A program made the position numbers and the translations under genes. A stretch of DNA of 64,000 bases, taken from the NCBI RefSeq assembly GCF_900108085.1, contig NZ_FNVR01000005.1, positions 124,001 to 188,000 of the forward strand. The letters run 5' to 3'. The notes beneath the pieces were generated by a model. That model was not told where the DNA came from. It saw only the letters and a list, made by a program, of their open reading frames with translations, and searched no databases. Source of the stretch: Algoriphagus boritolerans DSM 17298 = JCM 18970 (GTDB lineage: Bacteria; Bacteroidota; Bacteroidia; Cytophagales; Cyclobacteriaceae). This document shows, one piece after another, positions 35,045 to 43,815 of this stretch (positions are counted from its first letter, which is position 1; the number at the start of each line of letters is the position of its first letter).

Positions 35045-35911
35045 TCAATACTTCAAACTTTTCAGGTAGGCAATACTTTTTGGCAAAGCCTCCAGTTCAT
35101 TATCCCCTTCATCCTCGATAAACATGTGTTTGATCCCAATCTTATTGGCTTCACGAAGGATGGCAGGGAAGTCCAATTCACCCTCGCCAAGCGGCACATC
35201 ATTCTCCGGTCCGGTCAGACCTGTCATATCCCGAGGTGCACCTTTGCGGAAATCTTTCAGGTGAAGTGACACCCAACGTTTCCCATATTTTTTCAATAAT
35301 GCAACCGGGTCTCCACCTCCAAAATGCGTCCACATTACATCCATTTGTAGGGAAACATACTTGGGGTCGGTATTTTCTACCAAATAGTCAAACAAGGTTC
35401 CGCCCCCATACGGCTGAAATTCATAGCCGTGCACATGGTACTTGAAAGTGATTCCGTTTTCCTTTAAGACTTTGCCTCCCTCGTTGAAGGCTTTGATCGC
35501 ACGGTCAGCATCAGCCTTGCTGAACTCGCCTCCCTTGTGAGGAATCCAGGCGCACATCACATACTTGGCACCAAGGGCTTTTGCCTTGTCCGCCACTGCC
35601 TGAGGATCCGATTCCAACGCTTCAAAACCGGTTCCGGTGGATGGAAGGGAAATCCCACGGTCTGCCAGCATTTTTTTGAAGTCCTCGACACTCACGCCTT
35701 GGGGTGCACCGCCTTCAAATTCGGTAAAGCCCATTTGCTGGATGATGTCCAGCGCTTCTGGGACACCATTTTTCCATTGATTGCGGAAAGTATAAGAAGC
35801 AAAGCCAAGGGGAACCTGTAGCATCGGATCGCCCTTTTTTTGGGCGAAAGATTCCTGTGGAGAAATGATCCAGGCCAAGGCGAGGATAAAGAGGATTAGG
35901 GTATTTTTCAT
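35045..35911 (-). CDS. Exported sugar phosphate isomerase/epimerase-like TIM-barrel protein
   Basis: 288 residues with a signal peptide (LAWIISPQESFAQ). The xylose-isomerase-like TIM barrel shows metal-ligand strands (FEGGAPQG, KYHVHGYEFQPYGGG, SLQMDVMWTHFGGGDP, WVSLHLKDFRKG, FIEDEGDNELEALPKS). Related proteins isomerise or epimerise keto-sugars; the secreted versions of Bacteroidota often sit next to GMC/gluconate-dehydrogenase pairs, as here. Substrate unknown. Confidence 0.87.
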   Translation of the reverse strand: MKNTLILFILALAWIISPQESFAQKKGDPMLQVPLGFASYTFRNQWKNGVPEALDIIQQMGFTEFEGGAPQGVSVEDFKKMLADRGISLPSTGTGFEALESDPQAVADKAKALGAKYVMCAWIPHKGGEFSKADADRAIKAFNEGGKVLKENGITFKYHVHGYEFQPYGGGTLFDYLVENTDPKYVSLQMDVMWTHFGGGDPVALLKKYGKRWVSLHLKDFRKGAPRDMTGLTGPENDVPLGEGELDFPAILREANKIGIKHMFIEDEGDNELEALPKSIAYLKSLKY

Positions 35912-35925
35912 AAGTTTTTTTGGGG

Positions 35926-36059
35926 TTTGTCAACTGTCGACAGTCCACAGTCCACTGCTACTTGCAAAGTACTTCATTCGATGAGGCCAAATCAATCCAT
36001 TCACTTGGTTGATAGAATTGGGCTGCTGTCGACTGTCGTCCGTGGACCGTTGACCAAGA
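35926..36059. repeat. GTCGAC/GTCCAC short-repeat cluster
   Basis: Runs such as GTCAACTGTCGACAG and CGTGGACCGTTGACC occur at both ends of this gap between the isomerase and GMC genes. They belong to the same loose GTTGAC family seen near 22980 and 58170. Confidence 0.5.
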
Positions 36060-37763
36060 TTAAAGATTCAATTTATTCAACTCATCCACCGCAAAATTTG
36101 CTGCCCGGGCAGTCAGGGTCATAAAGGTCAAGGTAGGATTCTGAGTACTTCCACTTGTCATGCAGGCACCATCGGTGACGAAAACATTTTTGCAATGATG
36201 GAGCTGATTGTATTTGTTGAGCAGCGAAGTTTTGGGATCATTTCCCATACGTACTCCTCCCATTTCGTGGATATCCGAGCCCGGAGGTGCTCCAGAATCG
36301 CTTACGCTGATGTTTTTGAAGCCCATCCGCTCGTACATCTCGCTTTGCTGCTGCACAAAGTCCGCTGTCATCTTATTGTCGTTGTCTTTCCATTCTACAG
36401 ACATGATCAACTTTGGAATTCCATATTTATCTTTTTCGTCGGGTGAAAGGCGGATATGATTGGACTCTTCCGGCACCATTTCGCCTTGCATCCATGCAGC
36501 CATTCCCCAGATCCCATAAGTTGGATTGAGCAGCTTGTCTCGAAGTGCATCTCCTATCAGTTCCCCATTTCCGTCCAATTGACGGCTACCTGACATCCCA
36601 ATTGCGTATCCCCGAAGAAAATCGGTTTCTTGCCGATAGACGTTTCGGAATCGTGGTACATAGGCATGTCCGGGGTTTCGACCATCGTTAAACTTATCCC
36701 TAAAGCCTTCGAATGTTGCGTAGCCTTTTCCCCGGTAATTATGGCAGGTGATGAATTTACCCATCAGTCCGTTGTCATTTCCTAACCCATTCGGGAAGCG
36801 GGAAGACTTGGAATTAAGCAAAATTGCGTTGGAATTGATCGTGGAAGCGTTGACAAAGATAATTTTGGCATAAAACTCAATCGATTCCTGAGTAAGTCTA
36901 TCGATGACTCGGACTCCGACAGCTTTTCCTTTTTGCTCATCATAAATAATCGATTCCACTACAGAGTCCGGTCTCAAAGTCAGATTTCCGGTCTTCTCTG
37001 CCCAAGGAAGCGTGGATGCGTTGGCCGAAAAATAGCCCCCATACACACATCCCCGGTTGCACATATTCTGATTCATGCATCTGTTACGGCCCTGATCTTT
37101 ATGAATTTGTTGAGGATCGGTGAGGTGGGCGCAGCGGCCTTGAATCAAGTAGCGATCGCCATACAGTTCTTTCAGCTGCTCACTGTAGTATTTCTCCAGA
37201 CAACTCAACTCAAATCCCGGTTGCACGATCTGATCAGGAAGCACATCCAAACCATCTCGACTGCCAGCGAAACCTACAAAAGTCTCCACATAGCTGTACC
37301 ATGGCTCCATGTCTTTGTACCGAATCGGCCAATCCACCGCAAAACCGTCTCTGGCCGGACCTTCGAAGTCAAAGTCTGACCAGCGCTGAGTTCCTCTTGC
37401 CCACAGCAGGGATTTCCCCCCTACGTGGTAGCCACGAAACCAACGGAAAGGTTTTTCTTCAATATAGGGCTGTTCATCCTGAGCCAAAGCCCAATGCATC
37501 GTCTCTTCTCTTCCCCAATTTGCTGCACCGATTCCGGATCGTTTCTCGATGGGCACCACTCCCCGAAACTCAAATTCCCAAGGCGCTTTGGAAGCAGTGG
37601 GATAATCTTCGATATGACGAACCATCCGGCCACGTTCCAAGACGAGCGTTTTAAGTCCTTTTTCGCAGAGTTCTTTGGCTCCCCAACCACCGGAGGCACC
37701 TGAGCCAATGACGATGGCGTCGTAAGTGGTGGTTTGTTTGGCTTTTAGGTTTAGGTTTGACAT
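36060..37763 (-). CDS. GMC-family oxidoreductase (gluconate 2-dehydrogenase large-subunit type)
   Basis: 567 residues from the ATG giving MSNLNLKAKQ; an ATG 18 nt upstream is possible. FAD-binding motif DAIVIGSGASGGWGAKEL is at the N-terminus, a cysteine cluster segment RNRCMNQNMCNRGC in the middle, and the GMC C-terminal domain with HEMGGVRMGNDP and GSTQNPTLTFMTL. It should oxidise a sugar or sugar alcohol with FAD. It normally pairs with a subunit-3 protein, encoded upstream at 38567-39103 but separated by a toxin-antitoxin pair. No Tat signal is seen here; the partner carries one. Confidence 0.9.
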   Translation of the reverse strand: MSNLNLKAKQTTTYDAIVIGSGASGGWGAKELCEKGLKTLVLERGRMVRHIEDYPTASKAPWEFEFRGVVPIEKRSGIGAANWGREETMHWALAQDEQPYIEEKPFRWFRGYHVGGKSLLWARGTQRWSDFDFEGPARDGFAVDWPIRYKDMEPWYSYVETFVGFAGSRDGLDVLPDQIVQPGFELSCLEKYYSEQLKELYGDRYLIQGRCAHLTDPQQIHKDQGRNRCMNQNMCNRGCVYGGYFSANASTLPWAEKTGNLTLRPDSVVESIIYDEQKGKAVGVRVIDRLTQESIEFYAKIIFVNASTINSNAILLNSKSSRFPNGLGNDNGLMGKFITCHNYRGKGYATFEGFRDKFNDGRNPGHAYVPRFRNVYRQETDFLRGYAIGMSGSRQLDGNGELIGDALRDKLLNPTYGIWGMAAWMQGEMVPEESNHIRLSPDEKDKYGIPKLIMSVEWKDNDNKMTADFVQQQSEMYERMGFKNISVSDSGAPPGSDIHEMGGVRMGNDPKTSLLNKYNQLHHCKNVFVTDGACMTSGSTQNPTLTFMTLTARAANFAVDELNKLNL

Positions 37764-37887
37764 GGCATTTCGGGTTTTCACTACAGTACTTGAAAAGTAG
37801 CAAAAGACGGGAAAGAAAGCTTGCTTTTGGTGTAAAAGGTAGAATATTGAGAAAAATCCGAATGAAAAAGTTTAAGTTTTGATTGGC

Positions 37888-38304
37888 TCAATTTTCCAAA
37901 ATGAACAGGAATTCAGCAGGACTTAAGATTCGGATTCCATGAAAGGGATTAAGGACAAGGAGATCTTGGTCACCGGTGATTAAAAAATCCGCATATCCAT
38001 CGAAAGCAAGTTGGAGGTACTTGTCGTCTTTGGAGTCTCGGCATATTTGGAAGGAACTCCTGACTTTTGTGGGAATTGCAATTTTTGAAAAATAGGAAAT
38101 AGCATCTTTTCTTTTATCAATTGGCGAATATCTGTCAAACTTTGATCTCAAAAGGACAGATTCAAATTCTTGAAGCGTTTCGTCGGAATACAACACAAGA
38201 AAGCTTAGAAAAGCTAAATCAACTACTCTCTTTGAAACTGAATCCTCTAGTAAGTGTGCACTTACAAGCACGTTCGAATCAATGACTATTCTCCTAATCC
38301 TCAA
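37888..38304 (-). CDS. PIN-domain toxin of a toxin-antitoxin pair
   Basis: 138 residues of the PIN_3-type 'putative toxin' family. The acidic active-site residues of a PIN ribonuclease are visible: VIDSNVLVSA at the N-terminus, DETLQEFESVL, CRDSKDDKYLQLA and LITGDQDLL. It is predicted to cleave RNA when free of the antitoxin. Its start overlaps the antitoxin gene by 11 nt, the usual coupling. The pair lies between two genes that normally belong together. Confidence 0.88.
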   Translation of the reverse strand: MRIRRIVIDSNVLVSAHLLEDSVSKRVVDLAFLSFLVLYSDETLQEFESVLLRSKFDRYSPIDKRKDAISYFSKIAIPTKVRSSFQICRDSKDDKYLQLAFDGYADFLITGDQDLLVLNPFHGIRILSPAEFLFILEN

Positions 38305-38521
38305 GTTTCAAGATACGGTTAAGTTCATCTTCCGTTAGTCCATTGATCGTTGCCTCTTTTGCCATTTGATTTCGAAACTTCTGATAACGATCGATTTCCT
38401 CACGATTGAAACTAGCCAATAAATGGAGGACACTTTCTTCAAAGCGCTGCTTTTCTGCTGAGTCAAGCTTATTGTATAGCTCAAGCGATGCTTGGTCTAC
38501 CTGGATCTCTATTTTTTTCAT
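38294..38521 (-). CDS. Antitoxin of the PIN toxin
   Basis: 75 residues, acidic at the C-terminus (LTEDELNRILKLED), with an N-terminal MKKIEIQVDQASLELYNKL segment that resembles ribbon-helix-type antitoxins. Position, size and overlap with the toxin gene make the assignment. It probably binds the toxin through the C-terminus and may repress its own promoter. Confidence 0.8.
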   Translation of the reverse strand: MKKIEIQVDQASLELYNKLDSAEKQRFEESVLHLLASFNREEIDRYQKFRNQMAKEATINGLTEDELNRILKLED

Positions 38522-38566
38522 AGTTCAATTTACGATTAATCCTTCAAAAGGATCAAAATCATGACC

Positions 38567-39103
38567 TTAGACCGAAGCATACACATCCACACATCCATGA
38601 TAAAACCCGGGAGCTACCTGGTATTTTCTAAAGTTTACCATCACTTCTTTAACGGTAGTGAATCCCATCACCGTATTGGATCGCATCAGATTGTAAAACT
38701 TCTTTTCGTCCTCTTTTTCAGATTCATTTAATCCCAGTAAGACCTTTTCTCTTTCTTCCTGGGAGAGGTCTCCAAATCGGGCCTTTTTAAGCGCTTTCAA
38801 TTGAGCTTTGATCAAATCCTGATCTTCTTTTTCGTAGCATTTTTCAAAAAGCTTGATCAGAAATTGATCAGTTCCGGTGCTTAATGCTCCGATTGGCTGT
38901 ACATCCGGAGTTGGTATTTTGGGAGGAAGTCCGGCTGGAATAAAGGTATCCGCAATCAAGGAAATTAATTGCTCCTCATCAAAGTTGAAGAAGCCTTCGT
39001 GAGTCAATCGATCCACGATTTGCCACTTGCTATCGGCGAGTACCAAGCCGGCAATTCCAGCGATGGTACCTCCGATTATTTTGAGCGATTTACGTCTATC
39101 CAT
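38567..39103 (-). CDS. Gluconate 2-dehydrogenase subunit 3-family protein
   Basis: 178 residues with an RR-containing signal (MDRRKSLKIIGGTIAGIAGL), fitting Tat export. The body matches the subunit-3 family: LISLIADTFIPAG near the start and VMVNFRKYQVAPGFYHGC at the end. It serves as a partner or chaperone of the GMC FAD subunit, whose gene follows 0.8 kb downstream after the TA pair. Start chosen by the signal. Confidence 0.87.
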   Translation of the reverse strand: MDRRKSLKIIGGTIAGIAGLVLADSKWQIVDRLTHEGFFNFDEEQLISLIADTFIPAGLPPKIPTPDVQPIGALSTGTDQFLIKLFEKCYEKEDQDLIKAQLKALKKARFGDLSQEEREKVLLGLNESEKEDEKKFYNLMRSNTVMGFTTVKEVMVNFRKYQVAPGFYHGCVDVYASV

Positions 39104-39166
39104 AGTATTCGGAATTTTAGGCCAAAGACAGCCTACAAGTTAGATTATTTTAAAAAAGACCAAATG

Positions 39167-39203
39167 AAAAAAGGCCGGAATTCCACCAACGGAATTTCCG
39201 GCC
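39167..39203 (-). terminator. Terminator of the M20 amidohydrolase gene
   Basis: GGCCGGAATTCC and GGAATTTCCGGCC pair with one bulge. On the minus strand a T run (from AAAAAA) follows. Confidence 0.8.
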
Positions 39204-39225
39204 ATTTGAAATTCAGGATGAAATT

Positions 39226-40650
39226 CTATTTCCGATAGTCAAGCGGGGCCTTACGATCACCGACCAATGCCTCATAGACGAAATCGTCTCCCCTTCTTTT
39301 GTTCAATTCCTCCAGCGCTTTTCCAGTTACTGACGGATCTTTGAAAATATCCATCGCGGTCAAAGTCAAGGTTTTGGCGGCGACCATCATTCCTTTTTGA
39401 CCGATAGACATTCCTCCGGCGGCAACCGCCTGCCAGGTATGAGCCGAAGTGCCGGGAACCCACGTAGCAGTATTCAGGCCAACTGTAGGAACAAGCCAAC
39501 TGATGTCTCCCACATCTGTGGATCCTCCTCCACCAGTCTCACTGACAATAAAAGGCGCTATTTTAGCGGCATCTTCAGGAGTCGACTTTACACCGGCGGG
39601 ATACGTTTTGATGATGTCCTCTGCAAATTTTTTCTCCTCAGGAGAATACGTTACTCCACCGATAGCTTCAAGATTCTTGTGCATGATTTTGGCCAGGGTC
39701 TCATTTGGCAAAAGATTGTAAACCCCATTGATTACTTCATATTCCATACGCGTTTGTGTGCCCAAAGCTGCGGCTTCTGCGGTTTTTACCATTCGTTCAA
39801 AAATCTGCTGAACAACCAAGGCATTTGGATGACGAACATATTGGTACGATTCTGCAAAAGCTGGAACCACATTCGGCGCTTCGCCTCCTCGGGTAATCAC
39901 ATAGTGCATTCTAGTCTCCATAGGGACATGCTCTCGCATCAAATTGACCATAAAATTCATCGCCTCTACAGCGTCCAATGCTGATTTACCTCGTTCAGGA
40001 GCAGCAGCAGCATGAGAGGCTTCGCCGTAAAATCTGAATTTGGCAGAAATATTCGCCAAAGAGGAAGTCGCTCCGGCGGCATTTTGTGATCCCGGATGCC
40101 AGTGCATCATCACGTCGACATCTTTGATCAAACCGGCACGGGCGATGTACACTTTCCCTCCCCCACCTTCTTCAGCCGGAGTGCCATACACGCGCAAAGT
40201 ACCTTTGATGTTATTTTCTTTCATCCAATCCATCACCGCGATACCGGATGCAACAGAAGCCGCTCCGAAAAGATGGTGACCACAGGCGTGACCCGCACCG
40301 CCCTCGACAATGGGCTTGCGAAAGGGAGACGCTTCTTGAGAGACTCCGGGAAGTGCATCAAATTCGGCCATAATTCCAATAACCGGTTTGCCCGAACCAT
40401 ACTCAGCAACGAAAGCCGTTGGAATTTCTGCCACACCGGCAGTCACTTTAAATCCCGCATCGGAAAGCGTCTTTTGCAACAGCGCAGAACTGTTCGTTTC
40501 CAAGTAACCGAGCTCTGGATTTGCCCAAATCTGTCTGGCGATATCACCGTAAAAATCAGCTTTGGAATCGAGTTTTTTCAAGACTTCATCCTGTCCAAAT
40601 ACCGAAAAGCGCGAAATAAAAAAGAGAAATAAGAGTGATTTTATTTTCAT
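39226..40650 (-). CDS. Exported M20-family amidohydrolase (AbgB-like)
   Basis: 474 residues from the ATG giving MKIKSLLFLFFISRFSVFG, a signal peptide; a start 21 nt upstream is less fitting. M20 peptidase features are the metal-site AEFDALPG and GGAGHACGHHLFG, AEEGGGGK, MMHWHPG and the dimerisation domain after SAKFRFYGEASHAA. Sequence order and length match the p-aminobenzoyl-glutamate hydrolase (AbgB) type, which lacks no metal ligand here. Acts as an amide or peptide hydrolase in the periplasm. Monocistronic with a terminator. Confidence 0.9.
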   Translation of the reverse strand: MKIKSLLFLFFISRFSVFGQDEVLKKLDSKADFYGDIARQIWANPELGYLETNSSALLQKTLSDAGFKVTAGVAEIPTAFVAEYGSGKPVIGIMAEFDALPGVSQEASPFRKPIVEGGAGHACGHHLFGAASVASGIAVMDWMKENNIKGTLRVYGTPAEEGGGGKVYIARAGLIKDVDVMMHWHPGSQNAAGATSSLANISAKFRFYGEASHAAAAPERGKSALDAVEAMNFMVNLMREHVPMETRMHYVITRGGEAPNVVPAFAESYQYVRHPNALVVQQIFERMVKTAEAAALGTQTRMEYEVINGVYNLLPNETLAKIMHKNLEAIGGVTYSPEEKKFAEDIIKTYPAGVKSTPEDAAKIAPFIVSETGGGGSTDVGDISWLVPTVGLNTATWVPGTSAHTWQAVAAGGMSIGQKGMMVAAKTLTLTAMDIFKDPSVTGKALEELNKRRGDDFVYEALVGDRKAPLDYRK

Positions 40651-40866
40651 GATTGGTTGGTTTTTAGGCAAATTACAAATACAGGTGATTTTTTTTATGA
40701 AAATTTTTCAAATACATTTTAAGCTATTTGAATTACGTTTAATTGTTGAAATTGAATCTTTTCTGGAAATAATAATAATTTTTAAATAAAGCTTTAAAAT
40801 TTCTAAATATTTGAATTTCTGAGAGAAACAATCTCTTTATTTTTCATAAACCAACCAAAAAGCACT

Positions 40867-41850
40867 ATGAACAAACTTCTGAAAATCGCTGCCTACCTGA
40901 TAGCAGCAGTAGTTTTATTACTCATTATCGCCTTGGCATTTCTGCAACTAGGATTTCCCAAGGTAGATCCAGCCCCGGAACTCACGATTGAGTACACCCC
41001 GGACAGAATTGAGCGGGGGGCCTATTTGGCAAACCATGTCACCGTATGTATGGACTGTCACTCCACCCGGGATTTTTCCAGGTTTTCAGGTCCCCCTGCT
41101 CCGGGGACACTTGGCGCTGGTGGGGATGTATTTGATCATTCGATGGGATTACCGGGGGTATTTTATGCTAAAAACATCACTCCCCATGGTATTTCTGACT
41201 ACTCAGATGGAGAATTGTACCGATTGATCACTACAGGGGTCACCAATGATGGCAGACCTATGTTTCCATTGATGCCATATACCTATTATGGAAAAATGGA
41301 TCCGGAGGACATCTATGACATCATTGCCTACGTTCGATCTTTGTCGGCAATTGAGACAGACATCCCAGATTCTGAAGCTGATTTCCCTGTGAATTTGATC
41401 CTGAGAACAATTCCCAAAAATGCCGAAATGACAAAAAAACCTGACCCGACAGATCAGGTTGCCTATGGGGGATATTTAGTCAATGCCTCCGGCTGCGTGG
41501 AATGCCATACGCAGGTTGATCCTCAGGGGATGATTCTTCAGGACGTAAAATTTGCTGGAGGACGTAGTTTCCCATTTCCTGATGGGTCTATTGTTACTTC
41601 ATCTAATATTACCCAAGACGATGAAACAGGTATTGGCAATTGGAATGAGGAGATGTTTGTACAGCGGTTTGCCCAATATGCCGATTCTGGCTATGTGATT
41701 CCAAAAGTTTCTCCGGGAGAATTCAACACCATAATGCCTTGGACGATGTATGCCGGAATGAAAAAAGAGGATCTCAGAGCAATCTACGCCTATCTGAAAA
41801 CCATTGAGCCAATCAAGAATGAGGTAGTCAAATTCGCGGCTTCAAACTAG
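40867..41850 (+). CDS. Diheme cytochrome c, membrane-anchored
   Basis: 327 residues. An N-terminal membrane helix (residues about 6-28) anchors two cytochrome c domains with heme motifs CMDCH (about residue 60) and CVECH (about residue 209). Possible axial methionines lie in RPMFPLMPYTYYG and IMPWTMYAGM. This is the pattern of class I diheme proteins that accept electrons from periplasmic dehydrogenases. Next to it is a SoxB-like gene. A terminator follows, so it is probably transcribed alone. Confidence 0.9.
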   Translation: MNKLLKIAAYLIAAVVLLLIIALAFLQLGFPKVDPAPELTIEYTPDRIERGAYLANHVTVCMDCHSTRDFSRFSGPPAPGTLGAGGDVFDHSMGLPGVFYAKNITPHGISDYSDGELYRLITTGVTNDGRPMFPLMPYTYYGKMDPEDIYDIIAYVRSLSAIETDIPDSEADFPVNLILRTIPKNAEMTKKPDPTDQVAYGGYLVNASGCVECHTQVDPQGMILQDVKFAGGRSFPFPDGSIVTSSNITQDDETGIGNWNEEMFVQRFAQYADSGYVIPKVSPGEFNTIMPWTMYAGMKKEDLRAIYAYLKTIEPIKNEVVKFAASN

Positions 41851-41876
41851 TCAACACCTGATTTGATTAGACCTAT

Positions 41877-41910
41877 AAGGAAGTCTTGCCGATGGCGACT
41901 TCCTTTTTTA
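41877..41910 (+). terminator. Terminator of the diheme cytochrome gene
   Basis: AAGGAAGTC and GACTTCCTT form a 9-bp stem followed by TTTTTA. Confidence 0.8.
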
Positions 41911-42029
41911 TTTCCCTTTTGTGACCTCTATCACCAAATCCTGAGCGAAAGAATTTCTACTTTTCGAAGACATAGGCAGGGTATTTCCCTTAAAGAAGCT
42001 TGAATTATCAATTTCATAAGCCCAAAAAA

Positions 42030-43703
42030 ATGCAGTCATCCAGAAGGAAATTCATAGCGCAACTAGGAGCAATAGGTGCTAGTACAGGACTGGCAGGTAT
42101 CGCAAATGCCGCTCCAAACGATGAAATTCAGAAAAAAAGTGTACCCACATCCTTTACTCTCTCCATTCTTCAAACCACCGACGTACACTGTCAAATTCAT
42201 GCGCATGATGAGCTGTTTTGGGAAGATGGCAAATCGGTTTACCGAAAAACCGGTGGATACGCTCATCTAAAAACTTTCCTGGATCAAGAGCGAAAAAAAA
42301 TGGAATATAGCTTCCTCATGGATACGGGAGATATGTTTCAGGGCTCGGAGCTATCAGTAAAGACCACCGGTGAAGCAATGATCCCGATACTCAACGCCTT
42401 GGACTATGATCTTTACCTCCCTGGTAATTGGGAAGTGATCTATTACAAAAAATCCATGCAGCATCTCCTCGGATCGCTGACCGCGCCAAAAGTCTGTGCA
42501 AATATGTATCACGATTTGGGGAATGGTAAAAAAGGGGAATTGATTTTTCCACCCTATCATATCTGGACTGTCAACGGAGTCAAAATCGGATTTCTGGGAT
42601 ATACAGACCATCTTGTCCCCCTTCGACAGTCACCTAATTATAGCAAAGGGATCATTTACACCAAGCCTGAAGAAAATCTATCCCACTATGTAGATGTGCT
42701 TAGAAATCAGGAAAAGTGTGCTTTTGTAGCGCTCGTAGCCCATTTGGGGCTTTCTCAACAAATCCATTTGGCAAATCATCCCACATGCGAAGGAGTGGAT
42801 TACATGCTTGGAGGCGGTACACACGAGCGCGTGAGAAAACCAATCCAAGGTAGGTACGCCAAAGTGGTAGAACCGGGGGCTTTTGGGTCTTTTGTCGGAA
42901 AACTGGAACTGAAAATCGAGAATGGAAAGGTAGTATCAGATTCCTACGAACTGATGGAAGTGAATTCCGAAAAATACCCCGAATCGCCGGAAATGAAGAA
43001 AATCATTTCTCAATACGAGGGTCCCTATCTGGAAGACATCCAAAAAGTGGTAGGCTATTCCACCATCCCACTCTATCGCTATTTCGTAATCGAAAACACC
43101 ATCGATACTATGATTCTGGATGCTATCAACTGGCAATTGCCGGATGTAGACATTGTCCTTTCCAATGGTTTCCGCTTTTGTCCGCCTCGGTCCACGCCGG
43201 ATCACACGGGGAATATTCCCATAACCAATGGATTCATTTTTGATATGCTTCCGGTGGACAGTAGGATCCGGACAGGAAAAGTTACCGGTCAGCAGATTCA
43301 GGATTGGTTGGAAAAAGAACTGAACAATGTTTTCGCTGCCGATGCTTCCAAACGGTTCGGAGGCTGGGTGATCAAATTCAAAGGCATGGAAGTGAAGTTT
43401 AAAGCCTTTGGTGAAGAGGGAAAAAGAGTTCAATCAACCTTGGTTCATGGCAAACCACTCGACACCAATAAAGTCTATTCAATCTGCGCCTGCGAACGCG
43501 ACGGAGATCCTGACGATATACTTTGCAGATTCAAAGGCGTGATGGAAACAGAAAACACAGCTTACACCCTCCACCAAGCGATAAAAAACTATTTGGCTGA
43601 AAATTCACCTATCACCCCCACTCCTCCACAATCTGCCGTGGCAATTGATGCGCCGGCCACCTTGCTGACTCAGGTAAGCGGAGTTGATTATGAGTTCAGA
43701 TGA
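42030..43703 (+). CDS. SoxB-like / 5'-nucleotidase-family metallophosphoesterase
   Basis: 557 residues from the ATG giving MQSSRRKFIAQLG, a Tat signal; an upstream ATG at 42000 adds 10 residues. The metallophosphoesterase domain has TTDVHCQIH, LMDTGDMFQGSELS, PGNWEVIYY, HLGLS and GGGTHERV. The GNWE motif, with Trp in place of the His of GNHE, is shared with SoxB thiosulfohydrolases (GHWE). The C-terminal 5'-nucleotidase domain follows. No other sox genes are in view, so SoxB function is not certain. Terminator at 43756. Confidence 0.85.
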   Translation: MQSSRRKFIAQLGAIGASTGLAGIANAAPNDEIQKKSVPTSFTLSILQTTDVHCQIHAHDELFWEDGKSVYRKTGGYAHLKTFLDQERKKMEYSFLMDTGDMFQGSELSVKTTGEAMIPILNALDYDLYLPGNWEVIYYKKSMQHLLGSLTAPKVCANMYHDLGNGKKGELIFPPYHIWTVNGVKIGFLGYTDHLVPLRQSPNYSKGIIYTKPEENLSHYVDVLRNQEKCAFVALVAHLGLSQQIHLANHPTCEGVDYMLGGGTHERVRKPIQGRYAKVVEPGAFGSFVGKLELKIENGKVVSDSYELMEVNSEKYPESPEMKKIISQYEGPYLEDIQKVVGYSTIPLYRYFVIENTIDTMILDAINWQLPDVDIVLSNGFRFCPPRSTPDHTGNIPITNGFIFDMLPVDSRIRTGKVTGQQIQDWLEKELNNVFAADASKRFGGWVIKFKGMEVKFKAFGEEGKRVQSTLVHGKPLDTNKVYSICACERDGDPDDILCRFKGVMETENTAYTLHQAIKNYLAENSPITPTPPQSAVAIDAPATLLTQVSGVDYEFR

Positions 43704-43755
43704 TTAAATACCAGTATCCGCTAAAGGATAGAAAAAAGTGTTTATTTACCCCCTT

Positions 43756-43781
43756 AAGCCGGCCAAATGGTCGGCTTTTTT
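43756..43781 (+). terminator. Terminator after the SoxB-like gene
   Basis: AAGCCGGCC and GGTCGGCTT pair around AAAT, followed by TTTTT. Its position shows that the next gene does not start at an ATG-like codon further upstream (43738). Confidence 0.75.
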
Positions 43782-43815
43782 AGTAATCTTGGGTATAAAA
43801 GATCTGACACTTCAC

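Noticed and set aside
39397-39984. 195-residue open frame on the plus strand
   Set aside because: It is a shadow of the M20 amidohydrolase gene and shows no domain, signal or start context.
43738-43815. N-terminal extension of the acylase
   Set aside because: It would run through the terminator hairpin of the preceding gene and bury the lipoprotein signal that starts at 43816.
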